Below are positions 50,401 through 58,978 of a DNA stretch of 64,000 nucleotides, one piece after another. The stretch spans positions 1 to 64,000 of the forward strand of contig JAHJPX010000005.1 in assembly GCA_018819515.1 (NCBI GenBank), written 5' to 3'. The DNA comes from Gammaproteobacteria bacterium (GTDB taxonomy: Bacteria; Pseudomonadota; Gammaproteobacteria; Burkholderiales; Rhodocyclaceae). How positions within the stretch are numbered: the first letter of the stretch is position 1; every line of letters begins with the position of its first letter. The notes below the pieces were generated by a model. That model saw only the letters and a list, made by a program, of their open reading frames with translations. It had not been told where the DNA came from and searched no databases. The translations under genes and the position numbers were made by a program.

Positions 50401-52429
50401 AGACGGATGGCATCTGTCGGCAGATCTCGACCAGATTGGCAACAATGCCACCTACCTGATGGTAGATCTCCCGTTGAATCGCCCGCTTGACATTCAACGA
50501 CAGGTCATTGATTTCTTCAAGGCGAGGTCCGTCAAATGCGCTGCGATCTTCTATGACGCTATACCGCACAAGCTCGCAACGCTCTATCCGCCGCACTTTT
50601 CAGATGCGCATAGGGCGTATATGGACCTTCTCGACAAAATGGATCTGATCGTGCCGATTTCGGTTACCAGCGCCAACGACTTGCGAGCTTTCCTTGACAC
50701 AAGCCATTGCCGTGCACTCTCACTAGAGGAGCGGATCAAGACCGTGGATCTTCCATCCGCATTTTCAGAGAATGCGCGGACTATCGATCGCAAGCCAACG
50801 TTAGCGGACGACTGCTGCCGAATTCTGGTTGTCGGCACTGTCGAACCGCGCAAAAACCATACAACACTCATAAAAGCCTTCTTCGAGGCAGAGAAGAAGT
50901 CCAATCGAAAACTGAAGCTCACGTTGGTCGGTGGAGACGAGTCATTTGATAACGAACTGCCGCACGTGGTTCGCGGGCTAATCGGTGAAGCCACGAACAT
51001 TGACTGGGTTAAGAAAGCCTCGGACGACATTCTCCGACAGCAATACGAGCAGGCTGACTTTACGGTCTTTCCTTCCTATGAGGAGGGTTTTGGCCTGCCG
51101 ATTGTTGAGAGTCTATGGTTTGGCGTTCCCTGCATCTGCGCTGGATACAGCCAGATGGCAGAGTTGGCATCGCATGGCGGTTGCGTGCCAGTCGATGTGC
51201 TAAGTGTCGAGGAACTGAGCAATGCCATTGCAGACCTGGCCAATACTCCGGCGCAGATGGAACGGTTGAAGGCCGAAATCAGAAATCGTTATTTCAAGAC
51301 TTGGGAGGATTACGCAGCGGAGGTTTCCTCTTCCATCAGGTCGATTTGTCAGAACCCGGATATGCCAGTTATAGCGGTGGAGAAGGAAACGCCATACAAC
51401 CTTCCCTGCCAGCCGATACTGTCGGTCTGTATTACCACCTACAATCGAGCCGGTTGGCTCGACATTAATCTTCGAAATTTGATGAAGATATCCGTGTCGC
51501 TCCGCGACCGGATCGAGATCGTTGTTTGTGACAACTGTTCGTCTGACGAGACACCTCAGATTGTCGAAGGCTATCTCGAGGAAGATGGATTCGCCTATAT
51601 CCGCAATAGTGGAAACATTGGGATGTTAGGAAACCTGCCTCAGACTGTTAGCAGTGCGAGAGGCGATTACATCTGGCTGATTGGCGACGATGATCTGATC
51701 CACGAGGGTGCCCTAAAGAAAATTCTCCATATCGTTCAGTATGAGCAACCAGACCTCATCAACGTAAACTATTCCTATTCGGCTGATCCAAGTCCTCCTA
51801 GGCCGGAAACGCTGAGCGAATACCTATCGAAGGCGACAAAAATCTGTGACGGCAATAAATCTGGCCCCAATACGGTTAAATACATCTCCGCCTTCAATGA
51901 GAACTTTTACACGGCGATCTACACTTTCGTTGTCAAGAGGAAGCATGCGCAGAGGATATTCACGCAGGATACAAGTGGCGCGCCTTTTTCGAGTCTGCAG
52001 ACCTGTGTTCCATCCTCAAAATATATTCTGTCCCATCTAATGGAATTGCCTGGCTATTGGGTCGACGAGCCGCTGATCACGATCAACATGCATGTTTCCT
52101 GGGGAAAGTACGCACCACTATGGATCCTCGAGAGGGTTCCCGAGGTTTACGACCTCGCCGAGTTGAACGGAGTTGCAAAAGATCAAGCTGACCGCTGGCG
52201 GCGCCACACGTTGGAAATGGCCCTGACATACTTCAAAATCCTGTTTGAGTCTGAATCTGATGTCGCAAACGATTCTTTCGATATCATCCGCTTCATACGG
52301 CGTTTCCGGCATCTGCGCGAGTTTCAGGGCAACGCCGCTCAGTTTGAAACCGTTTACGCGAACGCTTTGGAGAACAATCATCCTTTAGCGAAAGTGTCCC
52401 TCGATACCGTGAGGGCGGCAATGCGATGA
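47453..52429 (+). CDS. Giant multi-module glycosyltransferase (1658 residues)
   Basis: ATG at 47453 overlaps the previous stop. Module 1 (about 1-320) has Y-Y-R-P-H-P-N and A-I-S-S-S-V-I-A-E-A-P-W-F-G, like Kps capsule transferases. An Ala/Gln/Glu/Lys heptad coiled coil follows (357-412). Module 2 (about 515-900) is GT4 with G-T-I-D-E-R-K-N and E-E-G-Y-G-L-P-I-I-E-S; module 3 (about 914-1310) is GT4 with G-T-V-E-P-R-K-N and E-E-G-F-G-L-P-I-V-E-S. Module 4 (from 1323) is GT2 with L-S-V-C-I-T-T-Y-N-R-A-G and W-L-I-G-D-D-D-L. It probably makes several linkages of the repeat or cap. The frame is intact. Confidence 0.85.
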   Translation: MKRKVHFIGDVSRAGQAGNIRKLYWLFSPVFKQMDVECLLHISQVNESTDLQENIGAWKASLDGSGVSPLKDLDLEDVAVIAFEAAPRDLDYLTERNVSWVNLAIHPLRFLDDLYFEVTTSFDFDVQPLAASSEWIALCANAIRMKSAGGISEKHESSLLILGQTPIDKSVWFDGTFKGLNDYVEQIDQLAKDHARVYYRPHPNLTNPVLDEEICCRYGATVVADRDIYGLLCSGNFATVCAISSSVIAEAPWFGLCGELLETRAKRFGPPISYSRLLNAHGFWSSGLLEGECGSDTWAIVDAVPANFLRNAFEYWGYVTPEREMREKVRELESKMDARDFIARIEAEGRVAAAEAEAKAQQAEAKAQQAEAKAQQAEAKAQQAEAKAQQAEAKAQQAEAKAQQAEAKAQQAEAHSNEILSSRSWRVTAPLRHITYQLQRLLSRFRRVAKSIVVRSILLMQPIVLHNNTLRQSALFFLNKFPRLKHRVRSALFRRATSVVEQSLRPVEAVATEYFLPEDERAVLFYVEHTATFDRITGIQRVCHKLSAMLESGGEVLILVKLDHSTLNLIPLSSDERRHFLTMSGRRLEDQKYRLDDPAVFQRFMGSLRSQPRHPWLIIPEIPYHTTHATPPTSRLIKLARDFGLRVGVVFYDVIPFLTKDAAENAGKHANYMSTVALADVIWPISFYSSSLMVDYYRRYEKLNEAEMPIISVATLAGEMDTPREIGRNPNIGQNIVCVGTIDERKNQITLIKAFNRYCEEHREAHWTLNLVGMVRNNYKQIIEKEAAGNPRIKFNYNARDEDIRRFYMNCDFTVFPSLEEGYGLPIIESLWNIRPCICANFGSMAELSVDGGCVTVDTSSADALHSAITDLIEDQDLYQQKVKEIIRRPVKTWYEYAREIASDMDRLQFGRRYDGLIYYWIDATLAANGNTGIQRVNRQLAKQLIQQGHKVVPLKWDEQRRCVVFATDEDLDYMALWNGPAQDGWHLSADLDQIGNNATYLMVDLPLNRPLDIQRQVIDFFKARSVKCAAIFYDAIPHKLATLYPPHFSDAHRAYMDLLDKMDLIVPISVTSANDLRAFLDTSHCRALSLEERIKTVDLPSAFSENARTIDRKPTLADDCCRILVVGTVEPRKNHTTLIKAFFEAEKKSNRKLKLTLVGGDESFDNELPHVVRGLIGEATNIDWVKKASDDILRQQYEQADFTVFPSYEEGFGLPIVESLWFGVPCICAGYSQMAELASHGGCVPVDVLSVEELSNAIADLANTPAQMERLKAEIRNRYFKTWEDYAAEVSSSIRSICQNPDMPVIAVEKETPYNLPCQPILSVCITTYNRAGWLDINLRNLMKISVSLRDRIEIVVCDNCSSDETPQIVEGYLEEDGFAYIRNSGNIGMLGNLPQTVSSARGDYIWLIGDDDLIHEGALKKILHIVQYEQPDLINVNYSYSADPSPPRPETLSEYLSKATKICDGNKSGPNTVKYISAFNENFYTAIYTFVVKRKHAQRIFTQDTSGAPFSSLQTCVPSSKYILSHLMELPGYWVDEPLITINMHVSWGKYAPLWILERVPEVYDLAELNGVAKDQADRWRRHTLEMALTYFKILFESESDVANDSFDIIRFIRRFRHLREFQGNAAQFETVYANALENNHPLAKVSLDTVRAAMR
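48521..48688 (+). repeat. In-frame 21-bp tandem repeat, 8 copies (heptad coiled coil)
   Basis: Eight copies of GAAGCCAAAGCCCAGCAGGCC-type units encode E-A-K-A-Q-Q-A, a perfect 7-residue coiled-coil repeat. Only two synonymous changes (GCC to GCT) are seen. Such near-identity implies recent copy-number change. Confidence 0.95.
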
Positions 52430-53358
52430 GTATAACTAGTAAGCACAAGAACGCATTGCTATCCATCGCCATCCCAGTCTACAACTTTGGTAAATTCTTG
52501 CCCCAAACGCTAAACAGTATCCTTGACCAAGCTGCGGACTACAACGTCGAAGTACTCATTTTCGATGGTGGGTCAACCGATAACACGCGCCTTCTCGTCG
52601 ACGACTACTGCAGACGCTTTAATAATTTTCGGTATGTCCGTGAGATCGAGAAGGGTGGGATTGATGCAGACTTGGCGCGCTCCGTTGAACTGGTCGATAC
52701 GAAGTATTGCTGGCTCTTTTCGGGCGACGACTTGATGCGGCGAGGGGCCATCGGGGGGGTGCTTAAGGCTCTTCAGGAGTGGCAACCCGACCTGCTGCTA
52801 TGCCGGCACAACGAGTGCCAATTCGACATGACAGTGCTGAAAGATTGGCCGGTGCTCTCTATCGCGGCAGACAGGCTTTTCAATCTCCACGAGAAGCATG
52901 ACCGGCTTGCATATCTCGAAGCAGCCCTCTCGTCTGAGGCGTATTTTTCCTTCATGGGAGGTCTCGTCGTCAATCGGTTTACTTGGTTCAAGGGGAAGCT
53001 AGAGCCCGTGTTCAATGGCAGCAACTGGGCCCACGTCGGTCGGTTGTGGAAGCTGACAGATGCACCATTTAGATTGGGCTATATTTATGAAGCATTGCTT
53101 GACCGGCGCGGCGGCAACGATAGCTTCTCGAGTGGTGGCATGCTCTCACGGTTAGATATCCAGATAAACGGACTTCTCGGAATTATTGAGGCGCTATATG
53201 GAGAAAATTCGATCGAATTTCAGCACTTGAAGCGCGTTGTTCTAAGTGAAGTTGAGCCGCATTGGAGCAATGCTGTACGTCAAGACTTGATCGATACTTG
53301 TGCAGGCAAAGACCAATTCGAAAAGCTTGAACGCATGCTTGCACGAATCAATTGTTAA
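52426..53358 (+). CDS. Family 2 glycosyltransferase
   Basis: The 310-residue GT-A protein starts with L-L-S-I-A-I-P-V-Y-N-F-G-K-F-L, has F-D-G-G-S-T-D-N-T and L-F-S-G-D-D-L-M as nucleotide-sugar and metal (D-D) motifs. It is cytoplasmic or membrane-peripheral. Its ATG lies in the last codons of the giant gene (ATGA). The sugar is unknown. Confidence 0.88.
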   Translation: MSITSKHKNALLSIAIPVYNFGKFLPQTLNSILDQAADYNVEVLIFDGGSTDNTRLLVDDYCRRFNNFRYVREIEKGGIDADLARSVELVDTKYCWLFSGDDLMRRGAIGGVLKALQEWQPDLLLCRHNECQFDMTVLKDWPVLSIAADRLFNLHEKHDRLAYLEAALSSEAYFSFMGGLVVNRFTWFKGKLEPVFNGSNWAHVGRLWKLTDAPFRLGYIYEALLDRRGGNDSFSSGGMLSRLDIQINGLLGIIEALYGENSIEFQHLKRVVLSEVEPHWSNAVRQDLIDTCAGKDQFEKLERMLARINC

Positions 53359-53368
53359 GGGCTTCTCA

Positions 53369-53452
53369 AAAGCCGGTGGGATGTACGGCGACAATTCCGG
53401 AAATCGTTCCAGTCTCAACCAATCATTCCTCGACGTCCTCGCTCGCATTATG
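53369..53452 (+). pseudogene. Fragment of a C-methyltransferase gene
   Basis: Twenty-eight codons (A-G-G-M-Y-G-D-N-S-G-N-R-S-S-L-N-Q-S) align without gaps to residues 64-91 of the intact methyltransferase that follows (A-G-E-M-Y-G-E-N-Y-G-Y-R-S-G-L-N-Q-S); 15 of 28 residues agree. No start codon or remainder is present, so this is the remnant of a related gene in the 127-bp gap. Confidence 0.7.
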
Positions 53453-53485
53453 CAAATTTCAACTCTTTCCTATATGGAGTAGTCA

Positions 53486-54724
53486 ATGAGGCCATACAAC
53501 AAGTTAGAACGCTGCCGAATCAGTGGGAGCGAGAATCTGGTTTCGGTCCTGAGCTTAGGTAATCAGGCGCTAACCGGCGTATTCCCTGCGAGCGCGGACA
53601 CTGCAGTGACTGCTGGCCCGCTGGAACTGGTGTGGTGTCCAGATAGTGGCCTGCTCCAGCTCAATCATTCTTATGATGCCGGCGAAATGTATGGCGAGAA
53701 CTACGGTTATCGCTCGGGACTCAATCAGTCGATGGTCGATCACCTGACTCACAAAGTTCGCTACCTAGAGCGGCTGGCTATGCCCGAGGCAGGCGATACG
53801 GTACTGGATATCGGCAGCAATGACTGCACGACGCTGAAGGCATATTCGACGAGTGGTCTCAAACGAATAGGTATTGATCCTACTGGACGCAAGTTTGCTT
53901 CCTTCTACCCTGCAGACGTCAGTTTGGTGCCGGACTTTTTCAGCGCCTCGGCTTATCACTCGGTGGCCAACGAGAAATGCAAGATCGTGACTTCGATTGC
54001 CATGTTCTATGACCTGGATGATCCCATCGCTTTTGCGCGGCAAATCGATATGGTTCTCGCCGATGATGGCATCTGGCATTTCGAACAGAGTTATATGCCC
54101 TCGATGCTGCGCCTGAATTCGTACGACACCATCTGCCACGAGCATCTGGAGTATTACTCGCTTGGTGTCGTGCAGAAGATACTCGAAGCGGCAGATCTCA
54201 AGCTGGTTGATGTAGTGATGAATAACGTGAACGGTGGCAGTTTCGCTGTCACCGCTACCAAGCGTTCCAACACCAGCATCAAACAGAATCATGCCGTGAT
54301 CGATTGGATGCTCGAGCAGGAGGATCGCATGGGGTTGATGACGCCCCGCCCCTACAGAGATTTCGAGGAACGAGTCTTTCGTCACCGCGATGATCTTCGG
54401 CGATTGATATGCTCGCTCGTCGCGGACGGAAAAAAGGTTTACGGCTATGGTGCGTCGACCAAGGGGAATGTCGTGTTGCAGTTCTGCGGACTTACCGTCA
54501 ACGAGATTCCGGCCATTGCGGAGGTCAATGAAGAAAAGTTCGGGCGGGTCACTCCCGGTACGCATATTCCGATCATTTCCGAAAAAGAAGCTCGTGCGGC
54601 AAATCCGGACTACTTTTTCGTACTTCCCTGGCATTTCAAGGAAGGCATCCTTCGTCGAGAGAAGGAGTTCATGGCTGACGGTGGTAGATTTATTTTTCCA
54701 TTTCCGGAAATCGAGATCGTCTAA
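53486..54724 (+). CDS. Sugar C-methyltransferase (Methyltransf_13/23/14 architecture)
   Basis: The 412-residue protein has a short N-terminal zinc-binding-like domain (C-R-I-S-G-S; only part of the usual Cys set is evident), the SAM site V-L-D-I-G-S-N-D-C-T-T-L, F-E-Q-S-Y-M-P-S-M-L-R, D-T-I-C-H-E-H-L-E-Y-Y-S (catalytic His region) and a C-terminal V-Y-G-Y-G-A-S-T-K-G-N domain. This layout is that of NDP-sugar 3-C-methyltransferases (TylC3 family). Next to gmd, a branched GDP-sugar is possible, but the substrate is not certain. Confidence 0.85.
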   Translation: MRPYNKLERCRISGSENLVSVLSLGNQALTGVFPASADTAVTAGPLELVWCPDSGLLQLNHSYDAGEMYGENYGYRSGLNQSMVDHLTHKVRYLERLAMPEAGDTVLDIGSNDCTTLKAYSTSGLKRIGIDPTGRKFASFYPADVSLVPDFFSASAYHSVANEKCKIVTSIAMFYDLDDPIAFARQIDMVLADDGIWHFEQSYMPSMLRLNSYDTICHEHLEYYSLGVVQKILEAADLKLVDVVMNNVNGGSFAVTATKRSNTSIKQNHAVIDWMLEQEDRMGLMTPRPYRDFEERVFRHRDDLRRLICSLVADGKKVYGYGASTKGNVVLQFCGLTVNEIPAIAEVNEEKFGRVTPGTHIPIISEKEARAANPDYFFVLPWHFKEGILRREKEFMADGGRFIFPFPEIEIV

Positions 54725-54745
54725 ATACCCAGCATTTTTCGATAC

Positions 54746-55786
54746 ATGACAAACAAAACAACCATCATTACAGGCATTACTGGGCAGGATGGCGCATATC
54801 TGGCGCAACTTCTCCTTGAGAAGGGCTACACGGTTTATGGCACCTACCGGCGCACGGCATCCACCAATTTCTGGCGGGTTGAGGAGTTGGACATCAAGAT
54901 TCACCCCAATTTACACCTCGTCGAGTATGACCTGACGGACTTGGGGTCTTCGATTCGGCTGCTGGAGAAGACCGGGCCGGCGGAAATCTATAATCTGGCG
55001 GCGCAAAGTTTTGTTGCTGTGTCGTTCGATCAGCCGATGACGACTGCGCAGATAACCGGCCTGGGGCCACTGAATTTGCTGGAGGCGATTCGTCTCGTCA
55101 ATCCGAAGATTCGTTTTTACCAGGCTAGCACATCCGAGATGTTCGGAAAGGTGCAGACGATCCCGCAGACGGAGGAAACCCCCTTCTATCCTCGCAGCCC
55201 GTACGGTGTTGCCAAGCTATACGCCCATTGGATGACGATTAACTACCGCGAGAGTTACGACATCTTTGGCGCTAGCGGCATCTTGTTCAATCACGAGTCG
55301 CCGCTTCGTGGACTGGAATTTGTAACGCGCAAGATTACCGATGCTTTCGCCAGAATCAAATTAGGCAGGCAGGATGTTCTGGAACTGGGAAATCTTGATG
55401 CCAAGCGCGACTGGGGCTATGCCAAGGACTACGTGGAAGGAATGTGGCGCATGCTTCAGGCTGAGCGGCCAGATACTTACGTGTTGGCTACCAACCGAAC
55501 CGAGACTGTACGCGATTTCGTGGCAATGGCTGGTAAGGCCGCTGGTTTCGATCTTGAGTTCCGTGCAAGCGGGGAGGACGAAATCGGCATCGATCGCGGG
55601 ACAGGCAGGATGCTCGTCAAGGTTAATCCCAAGTTTTTCCGTCCGGCAGAGGTGGAGTTGCTGATCGGCAACCCCGAAAAGGCCAAACGAGAACTGGACT
55701 GGGAGCCAAAAACCAGTCTGGAGGAACTCTGCCAAATGATGGTCGATGCAGATCTGCGGCGGGTCGAACGGGGTGTTTCGTTCTGA
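54746..55786 (+). CDS. gmd: GDP-mannose 4,6-dehydratase
   Basis: The 346-residue SDR has I-I-T-G-I-T-G-Q-D-G-A-Y-L-A-Q-L, Y-N-L-A-A-Q-S-F-V, Q-A-S-T-S-E-M-F-G, P-R-S-P-Y-G-V-A-K (Y-x3-K) and N-H-E-S-P-L-R-G. It forms GDP-4-keto-6-deoxy-mannose from ManC's GDP-mannose. rmd starts 1 bp after its stop. Confidence 0.95.
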   Translation: MTNKTTIITGITGQDGAYLAQLLLEKGYTVYGTYRRTASTNFWRVEELDIKIHPNLHLVEYDLTDLGSSIRLLEKTGPAEIYNLAAQSFVAVSFDQPMTTAQITGLGPLNLLEAIRLVNPKIRFYQASTSEMFGKVQTIPQTEETPFYPRSPYGVAKLYAHWMTINYRESYDIFGASGILFNHESPLRGLEFVTRKITDAFARIKLGRQDVLELGNLDAKRDWGYAKDYVEGMWRMLQAERPDTYVLATNRTETVRDFVAMAGKAAGFDLEFRASGEDEIGIDRGTGRMLVKVNPKFFRPAEVELLIGNPEKAKRELDWEPKTSLEELCQMMVDADLRRVERGVSF

Positions 55787-55787
55787 G

Positions 55788-56687
55788 ATGACGCGAGCAC
55801 GTCGAGCGCTGATAACCGGGATCGACGGCTTCACTGGCCGCTACCTCAAGGTCGAGTTGGAAAGCACCGGATGGGAGGTGTTCGGGATCGGTATGTCGGA
55901 GCGCTTCGACGGAGGAAACTATCATCAAATTGATCTGGCCGACGTCGAGTCGTTACGCAGATTGGTTGCGGAGGTGCAACCAGATGCCGTGGCGCACTTG
56001 GCGGGCATCGCGTTTGTTGGGCATGGTGATGCAAACGCCATTTATCGCGTCAATTTGATTGGAAGCCGGAATCTACTCGAAGTTCTGGCCGGTGCGGACA
56101 AAGTACCCGAGGCCGTCCTGCTGGCCAGTAGTGCGAATGTCTATGGTGACGCTGCCGAGGGAGTATTGAACGAAGATGCACCACTGAACCCGGCGAACGA
56201 CTATGCAGTCAGTAAACTGGCGATGGAGTACGCGGCTAGTTTATGGATGAGCAGGCTACCGATAGTGATTGTCCGGCCGTTCAACTACACCGGAGTAGGG
56301 CAGGGCGAGCAATTCCTGCTGCCAAAGATCGTGGCGCACTTTACGCGTCGGGCAAACGTGATCGAACTGGGAAATCTGGATGTTTGGCGTGACTTTTCGG
56401 ATGTGCGCTCGGTGGCGAATGCCTATCGGCGGCTCTTGGAGCACTGCCCGGCCGGCGAAACATTGAACGTTTGTTCCGGCATGACGCGTTCGCTTCGCGA
56501 AGTGATGTCGATGGCTGGATCGATTACCGGACATTCCATGCGGGTGGAAGTTAATCCAGCTTTCGTTCGGAGAAATGAGGTGAGGAGCCTGTGCGGCGAC
56601 CCGGCGAAGTTGCGGCGGTTGATTGGCGCATGGGATACGCCGCCACTGGAGGAGACGCTACGCTGGATGTTGGGCGCAACGGAATGA
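55788..56687 (+). CDS. rmd: GDP-4-keto-6-deoxy-D-mannose reductase (GDP-D-rhamnose synthase)
   Basis: ATG at 55788; 299 residues. SDR with A-L-I-T-G-I-D-G-F-T-G-R-Y-L, H-L-A-G-I-A-F-V-G-H, L-A-S-S-A-N-V-Y-G and N-D-Y-A-V-S-K-L-A-M-E (Y-x3-K), close to Rmd of the Pseudomonas A-band locus. It should give GDP-D-rhamnose. GDP-L-fucose synthase is the alternative, but the gmd-rmd pairing and ABC exporter favour Rmd. Its stop overlaps the next start. Confidence 0.85.
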   Translation: MTRARRALITGIDGFTGRYLKVELESTGWEVFGIGMSERFDGGNYHQIDLADVESLRRLVAEVQPDAVAHLAGIAFVGHGDANAIYRVNLIGSRNLLEVLAGADKVPEAVLLASSANVYGDAAEGVLNEDAPLNPANDYAVSKLAMEYAASLWMSRLPIVIVRPFNYTGVGQGEQFLLPKIVAHFTRRANVIELGNLDVWRDFSDVRSVANAYRRLLEHCPAGETLNVCSGMTRSLREVMSMAGSITGHSMRVEVNPAFVRRNEVRSLCGDPAKLRRLIGAWDTPPLEETLRWMLGATE

Positions 56688-57829
56688 TCCGCGTCGGGTT
56701 CGGCGTTACCGTTCTGGATCGCAGCCTCAAAACCGGGGGAGGGGTCGACGGAATCGGAAGTTACACCAGCGAACTGCAAAGGGCACTCACCCGAGGGGTG
56801 GGAATCGACTTGACCCGCATCTCTTTTGCCCGTGCTTTGACCCGGACTGGCGAGACGTCTGGCGCGGAAAGCAGTTCGGTACGATTCGGTATTTCTGCGC
56901 TCGTTTCCGCTACAACCGGTTTGTCATTTCCGGAAGCGCGTTGGCTTCGCGGAAAGATCGACATCATGCATGCCACCGATCACTTGATTCCAAAACTTGG
57001 CAATCTGCCAGTGGTGGCGACGCTAATGGACGCAATTCCGTTGTCTCATCCACAGTGGGTTTCTCGAAGTCCGTTGGGGCGTCTGAAAAGCGCTCTTTGG
57101 CGGCGTTCTGCCAAATGGGCTAATCGGATCATCACGATTTCCGGGTTCTCTAAGGATCAAATCGTACGGCACTTCCGTTTGCCGCCAGACGCTATTTCCA
57201 TTATTCCGCTGGGGGTAGGCAAGCATTGGTTCGATTCCGTACCATCGGAAACGTTGCTGGATACGAAAAAGCGACTTGAGTTGCCGGATCGTTTTTTCTT
57301 GTTTGTCGGAACGATTCAGCCAAGAAAAAATTTGCGCCGGGTCATCGATGCATATCTGGGGTTGCCGCCCGGAATCAGGAACGAAGTTCCCTTGATCATC
57401 GTCGGCCGTCGCGGCTGGAATGACGGAGATACCGTCGATGCGCTGGTAGGTGGCGCTCACGGGCCTTCGGTGAGATGGTTCGGTCGTCTGGGTGACGACG
57501 ATCTACGGGCGATTGTGAAGCAGGCGTCGGTCTTGGTATTTCCGTCTCTGTGCGAAGGTTTCGGATTGCCGGTGCTGGAGGCGTTTGCTGCTGGTATTCC
57601 GGTGATAACGTCCAACATCACTGCATTGCCAGAGGTGGCGGGAGATGCGGCCCTGCTGGTTGATCCATATGACATTTCGGCCATTTCGGACGCAATGATG
57701 GAATTGATCGAGAACGAGGAAATGGCGCGGGCATTGTGTGAGAAAGGAAGGCGCCGAGCTGAAGGGTACTCCTGGGAGAGGACTGCAGCGATGACGGTCG
57801 ATGTCTACCGTCAGGTTCTTGGCATCTGA
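56684..57829 (+). CDS. Family 4 glycosyltransferase (WbpX/Y/Z-like)
   Basis: ATG at 56684 overlaps the rmd stop; 381 residues. It has G-V-D-G-I-G-S-Y-T-S-E-L, D-A-I-P-L-S-H-P, F-V-G-T-I-Q-P-R-K-N-L, E-G-F-G-L-P-V-L-E-A-F-A (EX7E) and V-I-T-S-N-I-T-A-L-P-E-V-A. This GT-B fold commonly transfers mannose or rhamnose from GDP donors, consistent with a D-rhamnan. Confidence 0.88.
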   Translation: MIRVGFGVTVLDRSLKTGGGVDGIGSYTSELQRALTRGVGIDLTRISFARALTRTGETSGAESSSVRFGISALVSATTGLSFPEARWLRGKIDIMHATDHLIPKLGNLPVVATLMDAIPLSHPQWVSRSPLGRLKSALWRRSAKWANRIITISGFSKDQIVRHFRLPPDAISIIPLGVGKHWFDSVPSETLLDTKKRLELPDRFFLFVGTIQPRKNLRRVIDAYLGLPPGIRNEVPLIIVGRRGWNDGDTVDALVGGAHGPSVRWFGRLGDDDLRAIVKQASVLVFPSLCEGFGLPVLEAFAAGIPVITSNITALPEVAGDAALLVDPYDISAISDAMMELIENEEMARALCEKGRRRAEGYSWERTAAMTVDVYRQVLGI

Positions 57830-57840
57830 GAATCGATCCC

Positions 57841-58965
57841 TTGAAGGTTCTACACGTCTATCGAACCTACTTCCCCGATCCACCCGGTGGGTTGCAGGAG
57901 GCCATTCGTCAGATATGCCTTGCCACCCGTGAGCGCGGAATAGAAAACACTATCTTCACTTTGTCGCCAAACCCAGTTCCATTGGAAATATCAAGACCGG
58001 AAGGCAGGGTCGTGCGGCGCAAGTCGTGGGCGGCGCCAGCATCATGCGATCTCGGCGATCTTTCCGCGTGCGCAACGTTTCGCGGTCTTGCCGACGAAGC
58101 GGACTTAATTCACTACTTTTTTCCATGGCCGTTTGCGGACTTGCTTCGCCACTGCGCTTCCTCCGGCAAGCCCGCAGTCCTTACCTACGTATCTGATATC
58201 GTTCGGCAGCGATGGCTGGGGGCAGCGTACGCGCCGTTGATGTGGAATACCTTGAGAGGCATGAAAGCCATTGTCGCCGGCGCTCCGGCGTACGTGCGTA
58301 CCAGTCCGGTATTGTCCAACTCTTCGTTGGCTGATCGGGTGCGCGTGATTCCTTTCGGCATCGACGAGCAATCCTATCCCCAGTTGGGTGACGACAGCGT
58401 ATTGCAACGTCTGGGGATTGATGGCGCGGAACCCTATTTTCTGTTTATCGGAGTGCTCCGCTATTACAAGGGTTTGCATTTCCTGATACAGGCGGCAGAT
58501 TCGGTCGGTGCCAAGGTGATAGTCGCCGGGACAGGGCCGGAGGGTGAGGCCTTGCGCAACCAGGCACGGCAACTCGGTGCGACCAATGTGATTTTCGCCG
58601 GGCAGGTCACGGATGCGGAGAAAGTGACCTTGCTGCGCAATTGCCGTGCATTGGCTCTTCCATCGCACTTGCGTTCGGAGGCCTACGGCATGGTGTTGGT
58701 TGAAGCGGCGATGTTTGGCAAGCCTATGGTTTCGTGTGAAATCGGTACCGGTACGTCGTTTATCAATACGGCGGGCGAAACTGGTTTTGTCGTACCTGCG
58801 GAATCTCCGTTGGCACTCGCGGAGGCTATGAATGCGCTGCTCACCGACGAGCAATTGGCGGTCGCGATGGGACATGCGGCGCGTCGTCGGTACGAATCGC
58901 TCTTTTCCGCGAAGGTCATGGGGCAGTCCTATGCTGATCTCTTCTCCGAAGTGGCCGCCGAGTGA
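57841..58965 (+). CDS. Family 4 glycosyltransferase
   Basis: TTG start at 57841 (K-V-L-H-V-Y-R-T-Y-F-P-D-P-P-G-G); 374 residues. GT-B with V-I-P-F-G-I-D, F-I-G-V-L-R-Y-Y-K-G-L, V-A-G-T-G-P-E-G and R-S-E-A-Y-G-M-V-L-V-E-A-A-M-F-G-K-P (EX7E). It begins 11 bp after the previous gene. Together with the preceding gene it matches the multiple GT4 enzymes of D-rhamnan assembly. Confidence 0.88.
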   Translation: MKVLHVYRTYFPDPPGGLQEAIRQICLATRERGIENTIFTLSPNPVPLEISRPEGRVVRRKSWAAPASCDLGDLSACATFRGLADEADLIHYFFPWPFADLLRHCASSGKPAVLTYVSDIVRQRWLGAAYAPLMWNTLRGMKAIVAGAPAYVRTSPVLSNSSLADRVRVIPFGIDEQSYPQLGDDSVLQRLGIDGAEPYFLFIGVLRYYKGLHFLIQAADSVGAKVIVAGTGPEGEALRNQARQLGATNVIFAGQVTDAEKVTLLRNCRALALPSHLRSEAYGMVLVEAAMFGKPMVSCEIGTGTSFINTAGETGFVVPAESPLALAEAMNALLTDEQLAVAMGHAARRRYESLFSAKVMGQSYADLFSEVAAE

Positions 58966-58978
58966 GGCGTTGTCGGCG

